Assembly: GCF_029623345.1 (NCBI RefSeq)
Contig: NZ_JAPYKH010000018.1
Span: 1-64,000 of the forward strand
Reading direction: 5' to 3'
DNA: 64,000 nucleotides
Source of the DNA: Sphingomonas phyllosphaerae
Lineage (GTDB): Bacteria; Pseudomonadota; Alphaproteobacteria; Sphingomonadales; Sphingomonadaceae
In this document: in pieces, positions 26,989 to 33,945 of the stretch
Layout of the letters: every line of letters starts with the position of its first letter
Position numbering within the stretch: the first letter of the stretch is position 1
The notes under the pieces: model-generated
Database searches by the model: none
What the model saw: only the letters and a program-made list of their open reading frames with translations
What the model was told of the DNA's origin: nothing
Made by a program: the position numbers and the translations under genes

Positions 26989-28029
26989 CCAACTGTATCG
27001 CGCCGCGTGAGCGCGGCGCGATGCGGCGGCGTCATTGTCACCCGCGGCGGCGAGCGCTCTGGCGATCGAGCCCGAAAGAGCGGCTCGATCTCGACTATCG
27101 CAAAGGAACTGATCGTCACCGACAACCCACCGGGTTCGAGGGCTGTCGTGGGCAACGACAGGCAGCCCGCTCGCCATCGCCTCAATAAAGACGTTCCCGA
27201 ACGGCTCGTCGAGCGACAGGTGCAAGAAGGCGTCGCAGGAGCGATACAGTGTCGGCATCTCAACGGCAGGTGCGATGAGTCGCGTGAAACGCCCTGGCAT
27301 CAGCGTACCAGCGAGATTATCCACTTCGGCGCGCTCCGGCCCGTCGCCGGCGCAAACGAGATGCACGTCGGGCAAGTTGGCTACCGCGCGAACTCCCTCG
27401 TCGACTCGCTTGCTACCAATCAGCGCACTGACCATCAGCACCACCGGCCCCTTCGCCGGAAGACCGAAGCGCGCACGGTGTGGCTCACCAGGAGAGAAGC
27501 GGTCGAGCGCGACACCGTTCGGGATCAGAGCCGCGGGCCATAGCGCCCTGCCCGCGTCGTAGTAGTCGGGATTGATGCAAACCAGACCGTCGCATGCGAA
27601 GAAGCGATACTCGCTGTTGCGCGCCCGCACCGGCCAATCGCCGTTCTGAGTAACGAAAACATGCGCGGGGCGAGGGCCCAGCGACGGTCGGCGCAGCGCC
27701 CAATGAACGAACGGGAAGGAGCAGGCGACCGTCACATCATAGTCTTTCGGCCGGTACTGCCGCAGCAGACCGGGGACGAAGCTAGCTTCCTCGTAGGAGG
27801 TGTCGTCTCGAAGCGCGGGCAATCGCGGTAGAGCTTCGAAGCGCGCGCGCGACACCGCGCCCGCGTGCAAAAAACGATACGGCGTGCCCGGTCGTGACGC
27901 GCCCGATCCAATTAAAGTCACCTCGTCCCCGCCGCGGACGAGCTCGTTCGCAATAGAAATGACCGCGACTTCTGCCCCGCGCTCGATTCGATGCAATCCG
28001 GGGAGAGCGAACAAGATCCTGAGCGTCAT
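26923..28029 (-). CDS. Glycosyltransferase, GT4-like
   Basis: 368 residues from ATG 28029 (MTLRILFALPGLHRIERGAEVAV); the open frame goes 36 codons further but that extension is cysteine-rich and lacks a ribosome site. Signatures: IPNGVALDRFSPGEPHRARFGLP, VLMVSALIGSKRVDEGVRAV, CAGDGPER and the E-x7-E pair in LDEPFGNVFIEAMASGLPVVAHD. Its last 22 codons overlap the convergent WcaL-like gene. Confidence 0.88.
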   Translation of the reverse strand: MTLRILFALPGLHRIERGAEVAVISIANELVRGGDEVTLIGSGASRPGTPYRFLHAGAVSRARFEALPRLPALRDDTSYEEASFVPGLLRQYRPKDYDVTVACSFPFVHWALRRPSLGPRPAHVFVTQNGDWPVRARNSEYRFFACDGLVCINPDYYDAGRALWPAALIPNGVALDRFSPGEPHRARFGLPAKGPVVLMVSALIGSKRVDEGVRAVANLPDVHLVCAGDGPERAEVDNLAGTLMPGRFTRLIAPAVEMPTLYRSCDAFLHLSLDEPFGNVFIEAMASGLPVVAHDSPRTRWVVGDDQFLCDSRDRAALSGSIARALAAAGDNDAAASRRAHAARYSWSSVAARYRDFFHEVVERRRSR

Positions 28030-28161
28030 GCCGCCACCCACCCGAGGGCATAGCGCCGACACAAGCGACAGCCACAATCCGGCACAACTATCAAGACAGG
28101 AGACATAAACAGGACCTTGGGTGTCGGGCGCCCCCAATGGACGAGAGACGTTGGGTCGCTT

Positions 28162-29181
28162 ATGCGTGAACCGATGAACGAAGCAAGCATTGGCGTTGTC
28201 GTGATTGGCAGGAACGAGGGGGAGCGTTTGCGCGCGTGCCTAGCATCGGTCGCGTCCGTGGCGGGGCGTATCTACGTCGACTCGGGTTCAACCGACGGCA
28301 GCACGGCGTTAGCCAGAACGTTAGGCTTCAACGTCGTCGACCTCGATACAAAGCAGCCGTTCACTGCGGCCCGCGCGCGCAATGCTGGCATGGCAGCACT
28401 GCTGCACGATCACCCGCAGCTTGACTTCATCCAAACAGTTGACGGCGACTGTGTCATAGATTCGGAATGGCTGGCTGTCGCGAGTGCCGACATGGCCGTC
28501 GACGCGCGCCGAGCGGTCGTATTCGGCCGCCGGCGGGAGCGGCGACCGGAGGCGAATGCCTACCACGCCGCCTGTGATGACGAGTGGAATGTCCCACTAG
28601 GCGAGGTAAAATCGTGTGGAGGTGACGCCCTGCTCCGGGTTACGGCAATTCGTGAGGTGGGCGGCTATGACGATTCCCTGATCGCGGGCGAGGAGCCGGA
28701 AATGTGCCTGCGCTTGCGGGAGCGCGGCTGGCGCATTTGGTCGAACGGCGAGGAGATGACGCTGCATGATGTTGCGATCACGTTGATGAAGCAGTGGTGG
28801 CACCGCTCGCGGCGGACAGGCTACGCCTTTGCGGAGCTAGTCGACCTGCACAAAAGCAATGCAGATCCAAGCTGGCGTCGCTTACTGCGTAGTAGTCTTG
28901 GATGGACAGCGATCAACACCTTGGCATTGACGGGCATCCTCGTTGCCATCTTTGAGGATGGGACAGCAATCAAGGCGGCAGCACTCGTGCCGGCCATAAT
29001 CTCAGCGATTCAGCTGCTGCGTATGGCCAATAGCAAACGGCACAGTATGGGGTGGATCCGCTCGGGTCAGTGGTCGGCACTGATGATGATTGCCAAACTT
29101 GCCCAAACAGCCGGCTGGCTTAGGTACAAGCAGCAGAGCAACACTGGCGCTCGCTCAGCGCTTATAGAATATAAAACCTAG
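28162..29181 (+). CDS. Glycosyltransferase family 2
   Basis: 339 residues from ATG 28162 (MREPMNEASIG; ATG 28174 also possible). The GT-A signatures are IGVVVIGRNEGERL, YVDSGSTDGSTALA, QTVDGDCVID (DxD-like) and the acceptor region GGYDDSLIAGEEPEMCLRLRERGW. Two hydrophobic C-terminal segments (about 245-290) suggest membrane association. It begins 132 bases from the divergent GT4 gene and ends the cluster before the IS5 insertion. Confidence 0.88.
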   Translation: MREPMNEASIGVVVIGRNEGERLRACLASVASVAGRIYVDSGSTDGSTALARTLGFNVVDLDTKQPFTAARARNAGMAALLHDHPQLDFIQTVDGDCVIDSEWLAVASADMAVDARRAVVFGRRRERRPEANAYHAACDDEWNVPLGEVKSCGGDALLRVTAIREVGGYDDSLIAGEEPEMCLRLRERGWRIWSNGEEMTLHDVAITLMKQWWHRSRRTGYAFAELVDLHKSNADPSWRRLLRSSLGWTAINTLALTGILVAIFEDGTAIKAAALVPAIISAIQLLRMANSKRHSMGWIRSGQWSALMMIAKLAQTAGWLRYKQQSNTGARSALIEYKT

Positions 29182-29243
29182 CAGCTTGCCCTTTTGACAA
29201 TTTGCCGTAATCACTGCCCAAATCTTCTGGTGCTTCGCTCTAG

Positions 29244-30076
29244 GGTCAGGACTCGTTGATCACAGCCAGAAGATGACAGTGGCAGCGAGCGCGACCGCGG
29301 AGAAGAATGCGGTTGGGCAGCGGTCGTAGCGGGTCGCGACGCGGCGCCAGTCTTTGAGGCGTCCGAACATGATCTCGATGCGGCTACGTCGCCGATAGCG
29401 CCGCTTGTCGTATCTGACCGGCTCGTTGCGGGATCGCCGGCCCGGGATGCAGGGCTGGATGCCTTTGGCCTGCAGAGCGTCCCTGAACCAATCGGCGTCG
29501 TAGCCGCGATCACCCAGTAGCCACTGCGCTTTTGGCATATCATCGAGCAGCGCTGCCGCGCCGGTATAATCGCTGACCTGGCCCGCCGTCATGAAGAAGC
29601 TCAAGGGTCGGCCGTTCGCGTCGGCAACGGCATGGAGCTTGGTGTTCATGCCGCCCTTGGTGCGGCCGATCAAACGGCCGAGATCCCCCTTTTTACCCGC
29701 AGGCTCGAGGCCGTGCGGTGCGCCTTCAAGTAGGTGGCGTCGATCATCACCGTCTTCGGCTCGGCTCCCGCCGCCGCAAGCCCTTCCATCATCCGCGTGA
29801 ACACGCCCGCCGCGCCCCAGCGCTTCCACCGGTTGTAAAGCGTCTTGTGCGGCCCGTAGGCGCTGGGCGCATCGCGCCACCGCAGCCCATTGCGGTTCAC
29901 GAACACAATGCCGCTCAACACTCGTCGATCATCAACGCGCGGCTTGCCGTGGCTCCTGGGAAAGAACGGCCGCAGCCGCTCCATCTGATCGTCCGTCAGC
30001 CAAAACAGGTCGCTCATCCGGGTCTCCTTGCAGAGCCTGAATCAGATCGCGACGCTCACATCAATGGGTCCTGACC
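29244..30076 (-). mobile_element. IS5-family (IS427 group) insertion sequence with CTAG on both sides
   Basis: The terminal repeats are GGTCAGGACTCGTTGA on the left and, read inward, GGTCAGGACCCATTGA on the right. CTAG directly abuts both ends (29240-29243 and 30077-30080), consistent with a target duplication of the IS427 group. Total length is 833 bp, by coincidence the same as the IS6 copies. Intact ends and intact frames suggest recent activity. Confidence 0.88.
29260..30017 (-). CDS. IS427-type transposase made by programmed frameshift (OrfAB)
   Basis: OrfA (30017 to 29670) starts MSDLFWLTDDQMERLRPFFP and carries the DUF4096-like N-terminus. OrfB (to 29260) supplies the DDE core: KTVMIDATYLKAHRTA (D, before the shift), LLGDRGYDADWF (D) and RRRSRIEIMFGRLKDWRRVATRYDR (E, Y-2-R-3-E-6-K). 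The two frames meet at AAAAAGGGGG on the minus strand (29694-29685), a standard -1 slippery site in this group. I treat both as one gene. Confidence 0.88.
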
Positions 30077-30432
30077 CTAGCAAGCTCCTTCAAACGAGAA
30101 TACCTCTGACGCAAACCGCCTAGCGTCACGATCGGAGCAGAAGGTAATTCTAATCCAGCCTTTTTTCTCGCAGCTGAAAAGACGCCAGCTACTGTCAAGG
30201 TGGACTCCACGAGCGCTTTTGCTATTAAATATATCCGCTGCCGTAAGCACACCAAGCTCCTCACGCTACATAACCGTTGCCTTAAGCCGACTAGTTAGTG
30301 ATTCACGTAAATTAGCTTGGTTAGTGCGGAGTTGACCTTTTTAAGAGCAGCCATCCCGGCTCAACGGCCCGATTTCCGATTCCGGTCCCTCATTCATCTA
30401 AGTCCCCGCGCCCTCTTGGAACCGCGTTTAGC

Positions 30433-30609
30433 TTAGATAAGTCGATCTAGCCGTCTGACCGCGCAGGGAGTTCGCCGCGCCCGCGCTGCTATAGCAACAG
30501 CGGCCACCTCGCCCGGCAGCTTCCAGGGATCCTTCACTTGATACCGAGACGCTAGCGCGGTATCACGCTCCTTAAAGATCGCCCAGTGCCCCGCGGGGCC
30601 TTCACTCAT
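30433..30609 (-). CDS. 58-residue hypothetical protein, coupled to the tiny membrane protein upstream
   Basis: Reads MSEGPAGHWAIFKERDTALA then SRYQVKDPWKLPGEVAAVAI and AARARRTPCAVRRLDRLI. Its ATG overlaps the stop of the preceding gene (TAATG), the usual sign of translational coupling. The central WKLPGEVAAVAIAARARR looks helical and basic. I recognise no family. It lies in an IS-rich gap, so it could be a leftover of an accessory element. Confidence 0.45.
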   Translation of the reverse strand: MSEGPAGHWAIFKERDTALASRYQVKDPWKLPGEVAAVAIAARARRTPCAVRRLDRLI

Positions 30610-30749
30610 TAGGGCCGCGGGTGCGTCTGTGCTTCAAGCGGAGCGTCGCACCCCAGCCGTAGCAGCCACGTTACGCAGGCCAGCGCGACGCAAATGGCCA
30701 CGAACAGAAGGACGAGAAGGCCGAGGACGGCCTCCTTGAAAATAACCAT
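30609..30749 (-). CDS. 46-residue single-pass membrane protein
   Basis: Reads MVIFKEAVLGLLVLLFVAIC then VALACVTWLLRLGCDAPLEAQTHPRP. A short cytoplasmic start, one hydrophobic helix of about 22 residues and a short hydrophilic tail are clear. It overlaps the next gene by one base (TAATG). It could be a small toxin-like or regulatory membrane peptide, but nothing in the sequence decides this. The ribosome site is weak (GGGGG). Confidence 0.45.
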   Translation of the reverse strand: MVIFKEAVLGLLVLLFVAICVALACVTWLLRLGCDAPLEAQTHPRP

Positions 30750-30970
30750 GGATAGCCCCCACTAGCCCCCGCTAGTCGGCCACTCACTCCCATGATTTAG
30801 CCTTCGATCATAGAGCGCTGCGTCTGCTTTGTCTCCAGATGGGACTGGTCAGCAGGAGCGATCACAATGTGAGGGGGGCCGGGGCTGCGACGGCTGGATG
30901 GTTGGAAACGACGGTGCAGCCTGTCGGCCGGTTCAGATTGGACGACTGGCATCTACAAAGCAGGGATCAA

Positions 30971-31072
30971 AGGCCCGTTGAGAGGCGAAGCATCTATGTT
31001 GAGAAGCTGATCTCAATCGAGCCGGCACTTCCGCAGGAGAGGCACATGTCCCTGTTCTCAGATCTACGGTTC
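30971..31072. repeat. Imperfect direct repeat A, matching the recombinase 3' end
   Basis: About 102 bp that resemble 41641-41743 in the same orientation. Shared blocks include GCGAAGCATCTATGT, ATCGAGCCGGC and CTGTTCTCAGATCTAC. On the minus strand it still encodes recognisable pieces of the recombinase C-terminus (TVDLRTGTC and LSCGSAGSIEI) in two frames, so it is either a decayed gene end or an ancient attachment-site copy. Confidence 0.6.
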
Positions 31073-31083
31073 TCGCCGATAAC

Positions 31084-31610
31084 GACGACCTCGGCCGGAT
31101 CATTCGGCCGCTGCTCGAGGCTTGGCACGCCGTTCGCCATCGAGCCGAGGAGCTGGGACGCAAACTGCTGGCGGACGCCCGGCGCAGCGATGCCTACCAG
31201 CTGCTTATGTCCATTCCCGGCGTCGGCGTCCGGCCCGCCACTTCGATCATCAGCGCGATCGAGGACCCGACCAACTTCAAGCGGTCGCGATCTGTCGGCG
31301 CCTGGGTCGGACTGACCACACGGCGCTATTGATCGGGCGAGATCGACTATGACGAACATAACTCCCGACGTGGCGACAGCCACGTGCGCGGCCTGCTCTA
31401 CGACGCCGCGACCGTACTGCTGGTGCGGAGCCGATCCGAGTGCGACCTGCCCAAACAGGAGCTGCAGCTCCGCGAGCGGCTCGGCTTCGAGCGCGCTGCG
31501 GTCGCCGTAGCGCGCAAGCTGCGTCACCATGCACACCATTCTGGTAGCCGGCGAACTGTTCCAAAAGACACGCGCCTCAGCCTTACACCCGAGCTCGTCC
31601 GCGTCGCAAA
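31084..31610 (+). pseudogene. IS110-family transposase remnant
   Basis: The C-terminal Transposase_20 region is readable: LMSIPGVGVRPATSIISAIE, FKRSRSVGAWVGLTTRRY, DEHNSRRGDSHVRGLLYDAA, LRERLGFERAAVAVARKL, then VTMHTILVAGELF in another frame. A TGA interrupts TTRRY*SGEIDYD where the family normally has Gln, and a frameshift follows RKL. The N-terminal DEDD domain is absent. It is dead. Confidence 0.8.
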
Positions 31611-31692
31611 GCGCTGCGAGACGTCCTGCCAGGACGTAGGCCGACCCACTCCGCGACGCTCGTTGCACCCACCGCCCTAAGGGCACCGGAGT

Positions 31693-31896
31693 GGTGTTGT
31701 CAAAGCAACCGGACCCAGCGCGAGGAAGCCGGATTTTAACCCCGTTCGCTTGCTCGATGGCAGGCGAACGAAGACAGTCCCGAAACCAGCTCGAGAGAGT
31801 TCGCAGCACTGACAGCCTTAGGATAGTATTGAAGCACCCTACGATGCACAAGCCTCCGGCCACCCGCGGAGCCGGTGCGTTTGGTTTGACAGAGCC
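31693..31896 (+). repeat. MITE-like element copy A (204 bp)
   Basis: Left end GGTGTTGTCAAAGCAA; right end, read inward, GGCTCTGTCAAACCAAACGC. The copy at 63210-63414 is nearly the same length and clearly homologous throughout (shared GTTCGCTTGCTCGATGGCAG and CCAGCTCGAGAGAGTTCG blocks). There is no transposase. The ends resemble those of the local IS6 copies, so they may be mobilised by that transposase. No target duplication is visible. The right end carries an outward TTGACA. Confidence 0.8.
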
Positions 31897-32824
31897 TGTG
31901 ATAGGCCAGCTCACTGTCGCGCCCGGGCTGCCGCCCGAACTCGCACAGGGCCTGTTCGCGGAGCCGGGCACGTTCGATGTCGCCGTCCGCTTCGCGCAAG
32001 GACCCGGTGAAAAGCTTGGCGACCGTGTCTCGACCGATCGCGGCATGTCGATCAAGGTGTTCGGCGTCGAGGGCGCCAAGCTGCCTGGCCATGACGCACC
32101 GACGCAGGACTTCGTTCTCGCCAGCGGGACAACCTTTCCGGCGGGGACCGCCTGGGGCTTCCTCTCGCAAGCCAAGAAGATAGGCTTGACGGTTCCCATG
32201 CCTGAGGGAGTGAAGAGCGCGGCCGCCTCTGTCGCTCACAACATCAACAAGGTGCTGAACGCCGTTGGTGCGGGTCCAAGCCCGACGCTGGACTTCTATG
32301 GCCCCCCCTTCAGCCACCCGCTGGTCGAGGAATATTTCAGCCAGTGCCCGGTGCGCTACGGCGACCATGTCGCGAAGATCGGGGCCTTTCCCGTTTCAGC
32401 CGAGCAACATGCGCTCGCCGATTGGCAGCTCGACCCGCATCAGGATGAGGATGGCTTCCGCCATGCCGCGGTCGATTACTTCGAAGGCAACGACGCAGTG
32501 TTCGAGCTTCGGGCGCAGCTGTGGACCGATGCCGGGACGCAGCCGATCGAGGACACCTCCGTCGATTGGCCGACAAGCGAAAGCCCATATTGTACCGTCG
32601 CCACGATCCGACTGCCGCGGCAGTCGGCCTATGGTCCCGACCGCGTCCGCTACTTCGACGAGGTGATGACGTTCCGCCCGGCCCATAGCCTTGAGGTCCA
32701 TCGCCCGCTGGGCGGCGTGATGCGCGCGCGCATGCAGGTCTACCAGGCGCTCAGCGACTTCCGTCACCGTGAGAACGGCGTCGCCGCCGCCAACACCGCT
32801 ACCATCCAGGACATTCCAGCCTGA
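31897..32824 (+). pseudogene. Catalase-family haem protein gene, 5' end replaced by the MITE
   Basis: From IGQLTVAPGLPPELAQGLFA onward it matches the catalase-like family: DRVSTDRGMSIKVFGVEGAKLPG, TQDFVLASGTTFPAG, PIEDTSVDWPTSESPYCTVA and the ending HRPLGGVMRARMQVYQALSDFRHREN. The family's first ~55-60 residues, including the segment with the distal haem His, are missing. The frame runs backwards into the MITE and could start at GTG 31691, giving a chimeric 377-residue product, but its N-terminus would be MITE-derived and probably inactive. Confidence 0.8.
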
Positions 32825-32861
32825 GCTGAACACCAGTCCTGACGACAGTGAGAGGACAATC

Positions 32862-32906
32862 ATGAAGCTGCAAGGCAACCACGACGCTCAGGCGGGGAAT
32901 GCATAA
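32862..32906 (+). CDS. 14-codon upstream ORF coupled to the SDR gene
   Basis: Reads MKLQGNHDAQAGNA. It has its own good ribosome site (GAGAGG, six bases upstream) and its TAA overlaps the SDR start (TAATG). It may let ribosomes load onto the SDR gene, or be the scar of a deleted gene. It is too short to judge as a protein. Confidence 0.3.
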   Translation: MKLQGNHDAQAGNA

Positions 32907-33667
32907 TGGCGCGCTTTTCCAACAAGGTCATCGTCATCACGGGTGCCGCCTCGGGGATCGGTGAAGGGGTCGCGCGTCGCTTCGCTGAGGAAGGCGCAAC
33001 GCTGGTATTGGGCGACATCGACAAGGCCGCGCTCGACAAGCTGGCGGGCGAACTGCACGGCACAGTCGAAACCCGCGAGACCGACGTGTCCGATCACGCT
33101 GCATGCGAGACGCTCGTCCAGGCGTCGATCGATCGCTTCGGTCGGATAGACGTGCTGGTTAACGACGCGGGCGTCGATCATCTCGGCAAAGTCGATGAAG
33201 GCGACTTCGCCGAATTCACCAAGGTGATTGAGACCGACCTCTACGGCGTCGTTCACATGAGCCGCGCGGCGATCCCCCATCTGCGCCAATCGAAAGGCTG
33301 CATCGTCAATGTGTCGTCGGTGTCCGGGCTGGGCGGCGACTGGAACCATAGCTTCTACTGCGCGGCAAAGGGCGCAGTGAGCAACTTTACCCGTGCGCTG
33401 GCGATGGACGAGGCGAAGCACGGCGTCCGCGTCAACGCGGTCAACCCGTCGCTCACCTACACCGCGCTGACCGCGGGCATGAAGGAGCAGCCCGAGTTGA
33501 TCACCAAGTTCGAAGAACGCATCCCATTGGGCCGCGGTGCCGAGCCCGCCGACATTGCGGGGGTAATCGCGTTCCTCGCGAGTGAGGATGCGCATTTCGT
33601 GACGGGCGTGAACCTGCCAGTCGATGGCGGCCTTACTGCCTCAAACGGGCAACCGCCGCTGTCTTGA
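32906..33667 (+). CDS. Short-chain dehydrogenase/reductase (SDR)
   Basis: 253 residues, the classical SDR length. Cofactor site TGAASGIGEG and DIDKAAL suggest NAD preference (Asp after the second beta strand). NDAG, the catalytic Ser in IVNVSSVSG and YCAAKGA (YxxxK) are all present, as is the C-terminal FVTGVNLPVDGG. It oxidises or reduces an unknown alcohol/ketone. It lies 81 bases after the broken catalase gene. Confidence 0.92.
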   Translation: MARFSNKVIVITGAASGIGEGVARRFAEEGATLVLGDIDKAALDKLAGELHGTVETRETDVSDHAACETLVQASIDRFGRIDVLVNDAGVDHLGKVDEGDFAEFTKVIETDLYGVVHMSRAAIPHLRQSKGCIVNVSSVSGLGGDWNHSFYCAAKGAVSNFTRALAMDEAKHGVRVNAVNPSLTYTALTAGMKEQPELITKFEERIPLGRGAEPADIAGVIAFLASEDAHFVTGVNLPVDGGLTASNGQPPLS

Positions 33668-33676
33668 TGGATGTGA

Positions 33677-33696
33677 GGCGGGCCCTCGCGCCCGCC
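33677..33696 (+). terminator. Hairpin after the SDR gene
   Basis: GGCGGGC-CCTCGC-GCCCGCC, a perfect 7-bp GC stem with a 6-base loop, starts nine bases after the SDR stop. It has no T-run, so it may be a weak intrinsic terminator or an mRNA-stabilising hairpin. Confidence 0.55.
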
Positions 33697-33945
33697 CAAT
33701 ATTCGGGATGTGAGCATGCCCCTGATGCCAGATTCATTTAAGGGCAAATTGCTCAAGCCGATTGATTCACGTCGCAGCAATTTGACCCAGATACGGTCAC
33801 TCAGACCCTCCTCCCCGCTTCTCCAAACCGGACGCTCGTTCAGGTCAATTTCCGATAAGCAGCCAATCGCCCTGGCCGTTGGGGCTTCGTCCGCAGACTC
33901 GGGAGCCTGTTGCAACGGCTACTTTGAACCACCGTTGCCGAGAAG

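Larger units (their letters stand above)
29155..30264 (-). pseudogene. Small unknown ORF split by the IS5-family element
   Basis: The 5' part (30264 down to 30077) reads RSLVCLRQRIYLIAKALVES and ends LGGLRQRYSRLKELA. If the IS (29244-30076) and one CTAG copy are removed, the frame stays open for 29 more codons (ARAKHQKIWAVITANCQKGK then LLGFIFYKR) to a TGA at 29155-29157. This suggests the IS landed inside a gene. The start is unclear (GTG 30264 or upstream) and no family is recognised; the 3' end overlaps the glycosyltransferase end. A chance open frame is possible. Confidence 0.35.

Noticed and set aside
30994-32368. Minus-strand frames of 401 and 210 codons
   Set aside because: Antisense to the IS110 remnant, MITE and catalase-family gene; no protein signature apart from the short recombinase-like end in repeat A.
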